The notes beneath the pieces were generated by a model. It did no database searches. It saw only the letters and a program-made list of their open reading frames with translations, and was not told where the DNA came from. From Methylomonas subterranea (lineage in GTDB: Bacteria; Pseudomonadota; Gammaproteobacteria; Methylococcales; Methylomonadaceae): a DNA stretch of 64,000 nt. Position 1 is the first letter of the stretch, and each line of letters opens with the position of its first letter. The position numbers and the translations under genes were made by a program. Shown here one piece after another: positions 9,304 through 18,909 of the stretch. Location: NCBI RefSeq assembly GCF_024505185.1, contig NZ_JANIBJ010000020.1:1-64000 (forward strand), written 5' to 3'.

Positions 9304-10602
9304 TTATGCAATGGGTTTGTTGCGGTGCCAGGCTTTCAATGTTTCCAGCAACTCGGCATGATTCAAGGTGGTTTGTGCCTGTTCCACCCGCAGTGATTTT
9401 AACGCCGCTTCGCCGCGCCGGGCCTCGTCGTCGCCTATGATAATCGCAAATGCCGCGCCGGACTTGTCGGCTTTTTTAAATTGGCTTTTGAAACTGCCGC
9501 CGCCGCAATTGACTTGTAATTTCAAACCGTCGATTTGATCCCGCAGTTGCTCGCTCAGCAACAGACCGGCCTTTTCGGCCGCCTCGCCGACCCGGATCAG
9601 GTAGACGTCCACGCCCGCTTCGATGGAAACGGTTTCCAATTGTTCGACCAGCGCCAGGATGCGTTCCATGCCCATGGCAAAGCCGATGGCGTGGTTGGCC
9701 TTGCCGCCCAGCTGTTCGATCAGCCCGTCGTAACGGCCGCCGGCGCAAATGGTGCCCTGGGCGCCGAGTTCGTCGGTGACCCATTCGAATACCGTTTTGC
9801 CGTAATAATCCAGACCGCGCACCAGACGGGTATTCAGGCTGTAGGCAATGCCCAAATCGTCCAGCATGCCTTTCAGGCTGTTGAAATGTAACAGACTGTC
9901 TTCGCCCAAATGATCCAGCAATACCGGGGCATCCCGCAACATCAATTGCATGTCCGGGTTTTTGCTGTCCAGGATGCGCAGCGGATTGGTTTCCAGCCGG
10001 CGCAGGCTGTCCTCGTCCAGCACATCGATGTGCCGCTTGAAATATTCGACCAGCACGCCGCGATAGGCGGCGCGTTCCTCGCTGGTGCCCAGCGAATTAA
10101 GCTGCAGTTCGACTTTGTCGCGGATGCCGAGTTTTTTCCACAAACGGTCGGTCAGCAATATCATTTCCGCATCGATATCCGGGCCGGGCATGCCGTAGGT
10201 TTCCACGCCGAGTTGATAAAACTGCCGGTAACGGCCTTTCTGCGGGCGCTCGTGGCGAAACATCGGCCCGTAGTACCACAAACGGTGGCTCTGGTTATGC
10301 AGCAGGCCGTGCTCCAGGCAGGCGCGCAGGCAGCCGGCGGTGCCTTCGGGGCGCAGGGTCAACGAATCGCCGTTTCTGTCGTCGAAGGTGTACATTTCCT
10401 TTTCGACGATATCGGTCACTTCACCTATCGAGCGCTTGAACAGTTCGGTTTTTTCCACGATGGGCAGGCGGATTTCCTGATATCCGTATGCGGCCAAGGT
10501 TTGTCTGGCGTTTTGTTCCAGCCACTGCCAGTAAGGGGATTGTTCGGGCAGAATGTCGTGCATTCCGCGGATGGCCTGAATGGCCTGTGGTTGTTTTGCC
10601 AT
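9304..10602 (-). CDS. hisS: histidyl-tRNA synthetase
   Basis: 432 residues, a class II aminoacyl-tRNA synthetase that charges tRNA-His. Motif 2 is visible in [16 protein letters not shown], the histidine-specific loop in [15 protein letters not shown], and the C-terminal anticodon-binding domain starts near residue 330. It begins with the typical [21 protein letters not shown]. It starts 11 bases after the pilW stop. In many relatives rodZ and ispG lie between pilW and hisS; here they do not. Confidence 0.97.
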   Translation of the reverse strand: MAKQPQAIQAIRGMHDILPEQSPYWQWLEQNARQTLAAYGYQEIRLPIVEKTELFKRSIGEVTDIVEKEMYTFDDRNGDSLTLRPEGTAGCLRACLEHGLLHNQSHRLWYYGPMFRHERPQKGRYRQFYQLGVETYGMPGPDIDAEMILLTDRLWKKLGIRDKVELQLNSLGTSEERAAYRGVLVEYFKRHIDVLDEDSLRRLETNPLRILDSKNPDMQLMLRDAPVLLDHLGEDSLLHFNSLKGMLDDLGIAYSLNTRLVRGLDYYGKTVFEWVTDELGAQGTICAGGRYDGLIEQLGGKANHAIGFAMGMERILALVEQLETVSIEAGVDVYLIRVGEAAEKAGLLLSEQLRDQIDGLKLQVNCGGGSFKSQFKKADKSGAAFAIIIGDDEARRGEAALKSLRVEQAQTTLNHAELLETLKAWHRNKPIA

Positions 10603-10613
10603 GTGTGTCCGGA

Positions 10614-11384
10614 TTATTTGCTGATCGCGGTTTTAACTTTTACAGCCTCGGGCGAGGTTGGAAATGTGACGATTAATTGTTCCTTGTAGTTTTCCGCCGC
10701 CTGCTGGTTGCCCAGGGCCCGTTCGGTTTGAAAACCGTACCAGAGGGTTTCCGGCGAGTGTTTGGCAATCGCCAGATAACGTTCCAAAAAAGCCCGCGCT
10801 GACATATATTGTTGATTGTTATAGCTGATTTTCAGCATCTCCTGCAGCGCGGGCGGATATTCCGGGTTGGCTTGCAGCGCGCGACGTAGATACTCTTCGC
10901 CATTGGCCGTATCGTTCTGTTGCACCAGACAGACGCCGAGATTGCTCAAGGTCTGCCAGGGTCTTTGATTCATGGCCGAATCCAGCGCTTCCCGCAGCAT
11001 GGCCATGCCTTTTTCGTACTTGCCGCGCTCGCATAAAAAACGCCCGTAATTGTTTTTGATGCTGTAATTGTCGGGATCCTTGCCTTTCGCCGTTTGGTAA
11101 TAATCCTCGGCGCGTTCGTCGTCCTTGATGCGTTCGTAAAATACCGCCAGCGCGTTAAGTATTTCCGCGTTGCCGGAGTCCAGATCGTATGCAATATCCA
11201 GTTTTTCCCTGGCCACGTCCAGCATGTTCAATTCCATATAACGCACGCCCATTTGCAAGTTCAGGTTGGCTTTTTCCCGGTCGCTCATGCCGTCGCCGCC
11301 GAAGTTGGGCAGCAGGCCGCAGGCACCGATAACAATGCTGGCAGCCGCGATGCCCGCGACTCGCGAGCCGAGGCTAAATGGCAT
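10614..11384 (-). CDS. pilW: type IV pilus biogenesis/stability lipoprotein PilW (PilF)
   Basis: 256 residues. The signal peptide ends in an acceptable lipobox (VIGAC, Cys22), followed by about six TPR units, for example [20 protein letters not shown] and [20 protein letters not shown]. In Neisseria and Pseudomonas this outer membrane lipoprotein (PilW/PilF) helps multimerise or localise the PilQ secretin. The start overlaps the rlmN stop by 11 bases, which suggests translational coupling. The position downstream of rlmN is the conserved one. Confidence 0.9.
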   Translation of the reverse strand: MPFSLGSRVAGIAAASIVIGACGLLPNFGGDGMSDREKANLNLQMGVRYMELNMLDVAREKLDIAYDLDSGNAEILNALAVFYERIKDDERAEDYYQTAKGKDPDNYSIKNNYGRFLCERGKYEKGMAMLREALDSAMNQRPWQTLSNLGVCLVQQNDTANGEEYLRRALQANPEYPPALQEMLKISYNNQQYMSARAFLERYLAIAKHSPETLWYGFQTERALGNQQAAENYKEQLIVTFPTSPEAVKVKTAISK

Positions 11385-12489
11385 GGGGCGTGGTCCTTGC
11401 GGCTTGCAGTTTCAGATGCCGGCGGCTTTTGTCCTGAACCTGACCGACCAGTTGTCCGCAGGCGGCGTCGATATCTTCGCCGCGGGTTTTGCGGATGGTG
11501 GTGACGATGCCGGCGTTATGCAAGATGTCGCGAAATCTCAGTATGCTTGCCGTTGCCGAGCAGCGGTATGGCGATTGCGGGAACGGATTGAACGGGATCA
11601 AATTTACCTTTGACGGCACGCTTTTCAGCAGTTTTACCAGGGTTCTGGCATCTTCCGGACTGTCGTTAATGCCGTCCAGCATCACATATTCAAATGTGAT
11701 GTGTTTGCGCGGGCCGTTTTGGGCGTAAGCGCGGCAGGCGTCCATCAACTCCGCCAACGGGTACTTGATGTTGATGGGGACCAGTTGGTTGCGCAATTCG
11801 TCGTTGGGCGCGTGCAGGGAAACCGCCATGCTGACATCGCAGACTTCGTTCAAACGATTCATGGCCGGCACCACGCCGGAAGTGCTGATGGTGACGCGGC
11901 GCTTGGATAGGCCGTAGGCAAAATCGTCCATCATCAGATTCATCGCCGCGACCACGTTATCGAAATTTAACAGCGGCTCGCCCATGCCCATCATCACCAC
12001 GTTGGTGATGCGGCGTTCGCTGCCCAGGCGTTGCTGGGCCAGATACAGCTGGCCGATGACTTCCGCCGTGCTCAAGTTGCGGTTGAAGCCTTGCTGAGCG
12101 GTGGAACAAAAGCTGCAGGCCAAGGCGCAACCGACTTGCGAGGAAATGCACAGCGTGGCCCGGCGTTCCTCGGGGATGTAGACGGTTTCCACCTTGTTGC
12201 CGCAATGGGTCTGCATGGCCCACTTGCAAGTGCCGTCCGACGCCAGTTGTTCGGCGACGATTTCCGGGGTGCGGATACAGCAGTTTTCCTTGAGATAGGT
12301 GCGTAGGGACTTGCTCAGGTTGGTCATGTCGTCGAAATCGACCACGCCTTCCTGATAAATCCATTTCAGCAACTGGGTGGCGCGAAACGGCTTTTCCCCC
12401 AGACCGACAAAAAAGGCCTGCAGGTCTTTTCTGTCGAAATCCAGCAGATTGATAGTCGCCGGTTTAGCGGATGCGGTCGCAGAGTTCAT
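11374..12489 (-). CDS. rlmN: dual-specificity RNA methyltransferase RlmN
   Basis: 371 residues from the ATG at 12489. A radical SAM enzyme that makes m2A2503 in 23S rRNA and m2A37 in some tRNAs. The CX3CX2C cluster motif is CALACSFC. The accessory cysteine pair is present: one just before the cluster (SSQVGC) and the C-terminal DAACGQL cysteine. The chosen start makes the gene overlap the end of ndk by 26 bases. No later ATG precedes the conserved [20 protein letters not shown] segment. It is coupled to pilW downstream. Confidence 0.95.
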   Translation of the reverse strand: MNSATASAKPATINLLDFDRKDLQAFFVGLGEKPFRATQLLKWIYQEGVVDFDDMTNLSKSLRTYLKENCCIRTPEIVAEQLASDGTCKWAMQTHCGNKVETVYIPEERRATLCISSQVGCALACSFCSTAQQGFNRNLSTAEVIGQLYLAQQRLGSERRITNVVMMGMGEPLLNFDNVVAAMNLMMDDFAYGLSKRRVTISTSGVVPAMNRLNEVCDVSMAVSLHAPNDELRNQLVPINIKYPLAELMDACRAYAQNGPRKHITFEYVMLDGINDSPEDARTLVKLLKSVPSKVNLIPFNPFPQSPYRCSATASILRFRDILHNAGIVTTIRKTRGEDIDAACGQLVGQVQDKSRRHLKLQAARTTPHAI

Positions 12490-12895
12490 CGGCGGAGAAG
12501 AAGTAAGCGATTTCGCGCGCGGCGGATTCCGGTGCATCGGAACCGTGTACGGCGTTTTCGTCGATGCTGACCGCGAAGTCGGCGCGAATGGTGCCGGGCG
12601 CGGCTTCCTTGGGATTGGTGGCGCCCATCAGTTCGCGATTTTTCAGGACCGCATTTTCGCCTTCCAGCACTTGCACCACGACCGGGCCGGAAGTCATGAA
12701 GCTGACCAGATCCTTGAAGAAACCGCGTTCCTTATGTTCGGCATAAAAGCCTTCGGCTTGTTCTTGGCTCAGTTGCAGCATTTTGCTGGCGACCACGCGC
12801 AAGCCATTTTTTTCGAAACGGCTGACAATTTCTCCAATCACGTTTTTTGCAACCGCATCCGGCTTGATGATAGAGAAAGTACGTTCAATTGCCAT
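12464..12895 (-). CDS. ndk: nucleoside diphosphate kinase
   Basis: 143 residues, full length. It transfers the gamma phosphate between nucleoside di- and triphosphates through a phosphohistidine, here H117 in NAVHGSD. Begins [21 protein letters not shown] and carries the Kpn-loop region typical of the family. It lies between secD and rlmN on the minus strand; ndk-rlmN-pilW is a conserved gammaproteobacterial order. The 3' end overlaps rlmN. Confidence 0.98.
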   Translation of the reverse strand: MAIERTFSIIKPDAVAKNVIGEIVSRFEKNGLRVVASKMLQLSQEQAEGFYAEHKERGFFKDLVSFMTSGPVVVQVLEGENAVLKNRELMGATNPKEAAPGTIRADFAVSIDENAVHGSDAPESAAREIAYFFSADELCDRIR

Positions 12896-12948
12896 TGTTT
12901 AAACTCCAGGTAAGGTGGGTGATAAAAGTCGTTGAATGATGAATTTGC

Positions 12949-14796
12949 CTAGATCGACAGTTTTTCGATCCGGCGGTTGTCGCCGTAGAGCCAGTTCACC
13001 AGCATGCGGGTGCCGGTAATGGCGGTAAACATCGAGGTCAGGATGCCCAGGCACAAGACCACCGCAAAACCTTTCACCGGGCCGGTACCGAAGCCAAATA
13101 GCAACAAGGCCACCAGCAGGGTGGTGACGTTGGAGTCCAGAATGGTGTGAAAGGCTTTTTCATAGCCGACAAAAATGCTGGCTTGCGGGCTGTTGCCGTT
13201 GCGCAATTCCTCGCGTATGCGTTCGTTGATCAGGACGTTGGCGTCCACCGCCATGCCGACGGTCAACACGATGCCGGCCATGCCGGGCAGGGTCAGGGTG
13301 GCTTGCAGCAGCGACAGGATGGCTATCAGCAATACCACGTTGAAAATCAATGCAAAGTTGGCAATCAGGCCGAAGGCGCGGTAATAGATCACCATAAACA
13401 CCACCACCAGCAGGAAGCCGATGTTGATGGACATCATGCCCTGGTCGATGTTTTCCTGACCCAGGCTGGGACCGACGGTACGTTCCTCGACGATCTCGAC
13501 CGGCGCGGCCAATGCGCCGGCCCGTAACAACAAGGCCAGGGTACGGGCTTCTTGAGGGCTGTCCAGACCGGTGGTTTGGAAGCGTTTGCTGAAGGAATCG
13601 CGGATGGTGGCGACGCTGATGACTTTTTCGACTTTTTCCTTGTGTTGTACTTTTTGGCCGTCGACCACCCGACTCTCGGATTTGTACTCGATAAACACCA
13701 CAGCCATCGGCTTGCCGATATTTTCCTGGGTCAGTTTGCCCATTTTTTTGGCGCCCACGCCGTCCAGGGTGATGAAGACGGCGGCCTGACCGTCCTGGTC
13801 CAGGCCTGAAGATGCGTCGGTAATCTGGTCGCCGGTGACGATGACCGAGCGCTTCAGCAATATCGGCGCACCGTTTTTGTCGTAATACAGGCGGCTGCCG
13901 ACCGGCACGCGGCCTTCCAGCGCCGCTTTGACGTCGTGTTCCACGTCCACCAGGCGGTATTCCAGCGTGGCGGTGGTGCCCAGCAACTCCTTGGCGCGGG
14001 CGGTGTCCTGTACGCCGGGCAATTGCACTACAATGCGGTTACTGCCCTGTTGCTGAATGATGGGTTCCGCGACGCCCAGTTCGTTGACCCGGTTGCGCAG
14101 AGTAGTGATGTTTTGATCCAGCGCCGATTTTTTGATGGCGACGATTTCCCGTTCCGGCAAGGTCAATAAAAATTCATTGAGGCCGCTTTCGGCCAGGTCC
14201 AGATTGCGGAAATCCTTGTTCAACACGGCCGCGGCCGCTACCCGGTTTTCCTCGTCGGGCAGCACCACCTTGATGCCGTTGGCTTCCTTGGACACGGACT
14301 GATAACGCACCTTGGCGTCTCTGAAGGCACCGCGGATGTCGTTATTGTAGCGTTCGTCCGCCTGTTTCAGCGCGGCATCCATATCCACTTCCAGCAAAAA
14401 ATGTACCCCGCCGCGCAAGTCCAGACCCAGATACATCGGTTCCGCGCCCAAGGCGGCCAGCCAGCCGGGAGTGGCCGGGGCCAGATTCAGCGCCACGGTG
14501 GCTTGCTTGGACATTTTGTTGCCGAGCAGGTCGGCGGCCTTCATTTGTTCGTCGGTGTTGTTGAAACGAACCAGTATCTTGCCGTCCTTGAAGTCGAAGG
14601 CCTTGGCGCTAAAGCCGGCGTCCTTGAGCGCGGCGGCCACTTCATCGGCTTGCGCCTGTTGCAGCGGAGTCGAATTGCTGGAAGCCAATTGCACCGCCGG
14701 GTCGTTGCCGAATAGATTCGGCAGGGCATATACCAGGGCGAAAACCAGAACGGTCAGTACCAGAATGTTTTTCCAAAGCGGGAAGTGATTTTGCAT
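12949..14796 (-). CDS. secD: protein translocase subunit SecD
   Basis: 615 residues, the same length as E. coli SecD. It has an N-terminal transmembrane helix (about 10-27), a large periplasmic P1 domain with YLGLDLRGGVHFLLEVDM and a C-terminal bundle of five helices (LLVVVFMVIYYRAFG, GMAVDANVLINERIREEL, and so on). SecD works with SecF to use the proton motive force in late steps of Sec translocation. The 53 bases downstream lead into ndk; there is no secF in the window and no SecDF fusion, since this protein ends soon after the last helix. The gene is preceded by yajC as usual. Confidence 0.97.
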   Translation of the reverse strand: MQNHFPLWKNILVLTVLVFALVYALPNLFGNDPAVQLASSNSTPLQQAQADEVAAALKDAGFSAKAFDFKDGKILVRFNNTDEQMKAADLLGNKMSKQATVALNLAPATPGWLAALGAEPMYLGLDLRGGVHFLLEVDMDAALKQADERYNNDIRGAFRDAKVRYQSVSKEANGIKVVLPDEENRVAAAAVLNKDFRNLDLAESGLNEFLLTLPEREIVAIKKSALDQNITTLRNRVNELGVAEPIIQQQGSNRIVVQLPGVQDTARAKELLGTTATLEYRLVDVEHDVKAALEGRVPVGSRLYYDKNGAPILLKRSVIVTGDQITDASSGLDQDGQAAVFITLDGVGAKKMGKLTQENIGKPMAVVFIEYKSESRVVDGQKVQHKEKVEKVISVATIRDSFSKRFQTTGLDSPQEARTLALLLRAGALAAPVEIVEERTVGPSLGQENIDQGMMSINIGFLLVVVFMVIYYRAFGLIANFALIFNVVLLIAILSLLQATLTLPGMAGIVLTVGMAVDANVLINERIREELRNGNSPQASIFVGYEKAFHTILDSNVTTLLVALLLFGFGTGPVKGFAVVLCLGILTSMFTAITGTRMLVNWLYGDNRRIEKLSI

Positions 14797-14872
14797 GGGT
14801 TTCCGTTAAAGCAGAGACAACTGCGCTGTTACCTTAGGGTCGAAAGTGATGGATGCCGGAGTTCGGGAGGCT

Positions 14873-15220
14873 TTAGTCCCGCGGTTTTTTGTTCAAGGTT
14901 TTGTAGGTGCCCTTGGGCATCATGTTGGCAATGGCGTGACGTTGTACTTGGATGAAACTGTTGTCGGCCACTTCCAGCTTGACGAAATTGTCGTCCAGGT
15001 CGGCCACTTTGCCGAGAATGCCGCCGGTTGTCACCACTTCGGAGCCCTTGCCCAGCGCCGCCAACATTTGTTTTTGTTCCTTGTTGCGCTTGGATTGCGG
15101 GCGGATGAACAAAAAATAAAAGAAAACCAAAATACCCAATGGAAACAGCATGCCTTCGAAACCGGGTTGCGAGGTAGCTGGCGCGGCCTGGGCCATGGCG
15201 TCGGAGATAAAAAAGCTCAT
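14873..15220 (-). CDS. yajC: Sec translocon accessory protein YajC
   Basis: 115 residues from the ATG at 15220, chosen because AAGAGG lies 6 bases upstream; an ATG two codons earlier has no room for a ribosome site. One transmembrane helix (about residues 25-43, MLFPLGILVFFYFLFIRPQ) is followed by the basic PQSKRNKEQKQM segment and a small beta-rich cytoplasmic domain. YajC associates with SecDF. It lies 76 bases upstream of secD. Confidence 0.95.
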   Translation of the reverse strand: MSFFISDAMAQAAPATSQPGFEGMLFPLGILVFFYFLFIRPQSKRNKEQKQMLAALGKGSEVVTTGGILGKVADLDDNFVKLEVADNSFIQVQRHAIANMMPKGTYKTLNKKPRD

Positions 15221-15343
15221 TGTCATCCTCTTAAAATTATTATCGTGATGTTGTAATTGAATGTCCGGTGCCGGACCGGAAAGTCGGGCATTATGCCACA
15301 GTCGGGGCGGTTATCGCATATCGGCTTGATTTTGGAGTTATTA

Positions 15344-16201
15344 TCAAAAACAACGACCTATCCGCTCACCCAGTTTCACCGGCCTGCCGGCCGTCAGGTC
15401 GTCGATCCAGGCTGTTTTGTCCTTGCCGAAGAGAACGATGATGGTGGAACCCATGTTGAAGCGGCCCATTTCCGCACCCTTTTCCAATATGGGGGCGTGG
15501 TCGGAATAATTCCAGGCACGGACGCTATCGATGCTGGGTGGGGTGACCACTCCGTGCCAAACCGTTTCCACGCTGGAAACGAAAATCGCCCCCACCAATA
15601 CCAGCGCCATCGGACCGGCTTCGGTGTCGAAAATACAGGCCACGCGCTCATTGCGGGCAAATAAATTGGGCACGGCGTTGACGGTGGTATTGTTGACGCT
15701 GAACAGGCGGCCCGGAATATGTACCATTTCCCTTAATGTGCCGGTCAGCGGCATGTGCAGGCGATGGTAATCCTTGGGCGACAGGTAGATGGTGGCGAAG
15801 GAACCGTTTTCGAAGGCCTTGGCGCGTTCTATATCGCCGCCCAGCAATTCCACCGCGCTATAGTCGTGGCCCTTGGCCTGAAATATCCGGCCGTTTTCGA
15901 TGGGGCCGGCTTGACTGACGGCGCCGTCGGCGGGGCAGGCGATGGCGTCGCTCGCCGTCGCAATCGGGCGGACGCCGGGTTTTAATTCGCGGGTAAAAAA
16001 TTCATTGAAGCTGGCGTATCGGTCAAGCTCCCGCACATTGGCTTCATCCATGTTGACGCCGTAAAGGCGGATAATCAGCTTGATGAACAGGTTTTTCCAA
16101 AGCGTATTTTTACTGTGAGTCAGTCCGGACATCAGTCCCGACAACGCGTGATGGGGGAGTGCGTATTGGGGCGTGACGGTAAATAGTTCTTTTAAGGTCA
16201 T
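15344..16201 (-). CDS. psd: phosphatidylserine decarboxylase proenzyme
   Basis: 285 residues, the type I size. The proenzyme cleaves itself between Gly251 and Ser252 of the GST motif (FNMGSTIIVLFG) to form the pyruvoyl cofactor. Asp92 (ACPADGAVSQAG) and the KDYHRLHMP histidines supply the rest of the catalytic set. It makes phosphatidylethanolamine at the inner membrane. The LGST form of the motif is MGST here, a tolerated change. The start overlaps the upstream FlhB-like gene by 4 bases (ATGA). Confidence 0.96.
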   Translation of the reverse strand: MTLKELFTVTPQYALPHHALSGLMSGLTHSKNTLWKNLFIKLIIRLYGVNMDEANVRELDRYASFNEFFTRELKPGVRPIATASDAIACPADGAVSQAGPIENGRIFQAKGHDYSAVELLGGDIERAKAFENGSFATIYLSPKDYHRLHMPLTGTLREMVHIPGRLFSVNNTTVNAVPNLFARNERVACIFDTEAGPMALVLVGAIFVSSVETVWHGVVTPPSIDSVRAWNYSDHAPILEKGAEMGRFNMGSTIIVLFGKDKTAWIDDLTAGRPVKLGERIGRCF

Positions 16202-16482
16202 GATTCGGAGTCGGGGGTTTTTCCGCTGATGAAGTAGGCGAAGGCGATCACTTCGGCGACGGCGATATACAATTGTTGCGGGATTTCGTCGCCCAGCGGT
16301 ACTTGGGCCAGAATGCGCGCCAGCTCGGGTTCGTTTTGCAGCGGCACGCCGTGTTTTTCGGCTATAGCCAAAATTTGCTGAGCGGTAAAGCCTTCGCCCT
16401 TGGCGGTGACCTTGGGCGCGTTTTTGCCGTCGTATTTCAGGGCGACGGCAATGTCGCTGTTGTAAAAGGTTCGGCCGCTCAC
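16198..16482 (-). CDS. FlhB C-terminal domain homologue without NPTH site
   Basis: 94 residues, corresponding only to the cytoplasmic C-terminal domain of FlhB/YscU-type export switch proteins: AVALKYDGKNAPKVTAKGEG, then AEKHGVPLQNEPELARIL and the C-terminal PQQLYIAVAEVIAFAYFI. The autocleavage tetrapeptide NPTH expected just before AVALKYD is replaced by NSDI. Such free-standing domains are known (FhlB/YlqH types); they may modulate flagellar export, but the role is not settled. GTG start. Coupled to psd by a 4-base overlap and 6 bases from queF. Confidence 0.85.
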   Translation of the reverse strand: MSGRTFYNSDIAVALKYDGKNAPKVTAKGEGFTAQQILAIAEKHGVPLQNEPELARILAQVPLGDEIPQQLYIAVAEVIAFAYFISGKTPDSES

Positions 16483-16488
16483 GGTCGC

Positions 16489-16878
16489 TCAGGGCAGGTT
16501 GACCGGCGTCGGCGCCAGCCAGTCCGGGTTGCGGTGTTCGGCGATTACCGTGGTGTAGATGCCGCCGCGCACATTAAACTCCGCGCGCAGACGCATGAAG
16601 TTGGGCGAAATCGCCGCCACGATATGATCCAGAATTTCATTGGTAACGGCTTCGTGAAAGGCGCCGCGCTCGCGGAAAGTCCACATGTAAAGCTTCAGCG
16701 ATTTCAATTCCACGCACAGTTTGTCCGGCACATATTCGAGCACCAGTTTGGCAAAGTCGGGCTGGCCGGTCATCGGGCATAGGCAGGTAAATTCTGGGAT
16801 GTCTATGCGTATGGTGAAATCGCGTGCCGGGCGGGGGTTTTCGAAAGTGGTCAGATCCGAGCTGGGTTGTGTAGTCAT
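16489..16878 (-). CDS. queF: NADPH-dependent 7-cyano-7-deazaguanine reductase QueF
   Basis: 129 residues, the short unimodular type. It reduces preQ0 to preQ1 in queuosine biosynthesis. The thioimide-forming cysteine is Cys34 in [14 protein letters not shown], with Asp41 in the same motif. The NADPH motif is [12 protein letters not shown], and the substrate motif ERGAFHE follows. It appears to be the first gene of the queF-flhB'-psd unit. About 295 bases separate it from the divergent small gene at 17174. Confidence 0.96.
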   Translation of the reverse strand: MTTQPSSDLTTFENPRPARDFTIRIDIPEFTCLCPMTGQPDFAKLVLEYVPDKLCVELKSLKLYMWTFRERGAFHEAVTNEILDHIVAAISPNFMRLRAEFNVRGGIYTTVIAEHRNPDWLAPTPVNLP

Positions 16879-17173
16879 TGCAGGTTTTTGGTTGGTTTAA
16901 AGCGTCCAAGCCTTGGAAAATGTTCTCCGCCACATGCGGACGCGGAATTTTATCAGCTCTACGGGCGGAAAAATGCTAATTCTTCAGCGCGGGCTAGTCC
17001 GGGCCGGAAGTGCCGCGACCGAAAACAGCGGTTGCGGGGCCTTGGCGGATTATGTAAGCGGAATGCCTACCAAGCCGGAAATTGCAAAAAATATCGGCGG
17101 ACATTTTTTTATTTAAGGTAGAATCGGGCCGTAGTATCAATTGACAGTATCAATGTTTCCATGGGAGGTCGAT

Positions 17174-17536
17174 GTGGACATTAGCGCATTAAATTCAAGT
17201 CAAAAAAACATGACCGTCGGTCGCGGTTCCGCAACGGACGGCAGTCAGGACGTGGAAGCCTTGGCGCGCCAAAGGGACAAGGCGCCGACGCAACGCGACG
17301 GAGATAAAGACAATAGCGTGGCCCAGGATAGCGCCACCATTTCCACCGAGGGCCTGCAGCTATCCAATACCGCTTCCGTCAAGCAGGCCGCCAATCAGAC
17401 GCAGATTCTGGATCGCCAAAAGGCCCAGGAAACGGCCAGCAGCATCATTTCAGCCATCCGAAGCAATCCCGCTCAGGCAAAAGAGGCCGTTGCCAATGCT
17501 TCTCCTACCCGAGTGGCAAACGCTCTGGCGGCTTGA
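17174..17536 (+). CDS. small hydrophilic protein, possibly flagellum-related
   Basis: 120 residues from a GTG with a GGAGG ribosome site 5 bases upstream (17164-17168). It begins VDISALNSSQKN and carries QDSATISTEGLQLS, similar in style to the DSVSLS segment of FlgM and some hook-associated proteins. The rest is low-complexity Ala, Gln, Asp and Ser, with a helical C-terminal half (ETASSIISAIRSNPAQAKEA). No signal peptide or membrane helix. Family not identified; the flagellar link is a weak resemblance only, though the FlhB-like gene lies on the other side of the divergent promoter region. Confidence 0.6.
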   Translation: MDISALNSSQKNMTVGRGSATDGSQDVEALARQRDKAPTQRDGDKDNSVAQDSATISTEGLQLSNTASVKQAANQTQILDRQKAQETASSIISAIRSNPAQAKEAVANASPTRVANALAA

Positions 17537-17547
17537 TCGATAAACGC

Positions 17548-17577
17548 GCTGTCCTGGTTCAATAAAGCCAGGGCAGC
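17548..17577. terminator. possible shared hairpin between convergent genes
   Basis: GCTGTCCTGG (17548-17557) pairs with CCAGGGCAGC (17568-17577) with one G-U pair around a 10-base AT-rich loop. It lies between the stop codons of the small gene and the convergent ICMT-like gene. No T tract follows, so it is at best a weak bidirectional terminator. Confidence 0.3.
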
Positions 17578-18131
17578 AAGCGCCAACTGTTTCGGCAATA
17601 CTCGCGATAGCTATCGCCGAAGCGTTCCCGCAGCATTCCCTCCTCGATATCGATCCGCAACCGGAAGCCCCAAAAAACCGGCAGGGTCAGGCACAATAAG
17701 GCCAGAAAATCGCCCATTGCCCAACCGGCCGCCGTCAGCGCCAGCAGCAAACCTGTGTAGGCGGGGTGGCGAATCGCGCGGTAAGGGCCGCTGGTAATCA
17801 ATCGATGCCGCTGCTGGATAGTGACATGAGTGGTAAAAAACCGGCCCAGGTGTTGCACGGCCCAAAATCTCAGGCTTAGTCCGCCGCCGAATGCCGCTAG
17901 TGCCAGCAGTTGTCTGGGCAAATAAGACGGCGGCAGCGGAAACCAGGCAAGTTGTTTGAATAGCAAAGCCAAACCCAGCCCCGTCAGAATGCTCAGCCAT
18001 AACCAATTCTGTGTCCGGCGTTCGCCGGTCACGATATTTTGTCCGTTCCGGCGGGTTTGCCGGGCCAGCCGAATTTCCGCCGCTACCCAACCCAGGCACA
18101 ATACCAGCCAGACGAGGCGCGCGGATGTCAT
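17559..18131 (-). CDS. isoprenylcysteine carboxyl methyltransferase-like membrane protein
   Basis: 190 residues from the ATG at 18131, which has an AGGGAG ribosome site; the frame extends 32 codons further but without such support. About four to five transmembrane helices. The C-terminal half carries the ICMT/PEMT fold signatures: SGPYRAIRHPAYTGLLLAL, then IDIEEGMLRERFGDSYREYC. Proteins of this fold are SAM-dependent methyltransferases acting on membrane lipids or prenylated substrates; bacterial members mostly have unknown substrates. It is divergent from the ABC transporter genes, with 82 bases between the starts. Confidence 0.8.
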   Translation of the reverse strand: MTSARLVWLVLCLGWVAAEIRLARQTRRNGQNIVTGERRTQNWLWLSILTGLGLALLFKQLAWFPLPPSYLPRQLLALAAFGGGLSLRFWAVQHLGRFFTTHVTIQQRHRLITSGPYRAIRHPAYTGLLLALTAAGWAMGDFLALLCLTLPVFWGFRLRIDIEEGMLRERFGDSYREYCRNSWRLLPWLY

Positions 18132-18213
18132 ATCAATCTCCCTGTTCAATATCAGAATGCGGCCAGCCGGCGGCGGGCGCTTGCTGTAACATACCGCAAT
18201 TTGCCCGGCCGTC

Positions 18214-18909
18214 ATGAAAAAGATCATCGAACTGAAACAGGTGTATAAGGATTACCCGCTGGCCGGCATTTCTCAGACCGTGTTGCACGATATCAATTTT
18301 GAGGTTGTCCCGGGCGAATTCGTCGCCATCGTCGGGCCGTCCGGCAACGGCAAGTCCACTTTGTTGAATCTGTTGACCGGCATCGACCATCCCAGCAGCG
18401 GACAGGTGATAGTAAACGGCGCGGCTTTGCAAAATTTAAGCAATGAAAGACTCAGCTTATGGCGAGGTGCCAATCTCGGCATTGTGTTTCAGTTTTTTCA
18501 ATTGCTGCCAAGCCTGAACTTATTGCAAAACGTCATGCTGCCGATGGATTTTCTCGGCAAACTGTCCAAGACGCAACGGCGACAACAGGCCATGCAACTG
18601 TTGGAACGGGTTGGCTTGGCCGATGCGTGCCATCGTTTGCCCAGCCAGGTTTCCGGCGGGCAGCAGCAGCGGGCGGCGATTGCCCGAGCCTTGGCCAACG
18701 ATCCTCCGCTGATTGTGGCCGACGAACCCACCGGCAACCTGGATGCCGCCACCGCGGATGACGTGTTTGACTTGTTTGCGCATTTGCGGGATCAAGGCAA
18801 GACCCTGGTGATGGTTACGCACAATGAAACCTTGGCCGCTGCCGCCAGCCGCAAACTGGAGATTCGTTGCGGGCGGATTCATGCCGATACTCCGGCGGTG
18901 GCGGGATAA
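18214..18909 (+). CDS. ABC transporter ATP-binding protein (MacB/LolD class)
   Basis: 231 residues. Walker A is GPSGNGKST (41-49), the signature is VSGGQQQR (146-153), Walker B is LIVADE (166-171), and the switch histidine is in MVTHNE. The sequence belongs to the LolD/MacB/FtsE group that pairs with FtsX-type permeases and works by mechanotransmission rather than classic transport. Its stop is directly followed by the ATG of the permease, so the two subunits are made together. Substrate unknown; no membrane-fusion protein gene is adjacent. Confidence 0.93.
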   Translation: MKKIIELKQVYKDYPLAGISQTVLHDINFEVVPGEFVAIVGPSGNGKSTLLNLLTGIDHPSSGQVIVNGAALQNLSNERLSLWRGANLGIVFQFFQLLPSLNLLQNVMLPMDFLGKLSKTQRRQQAMQLLERVGLADACHRLPSQVSGGQQQRAAIARALANDPPLIVADEPTGNLDAATADDVFDLFAHLRDQGKTLVMVTHNETLAAAASRKLEIRCGRIHADTPAVAG

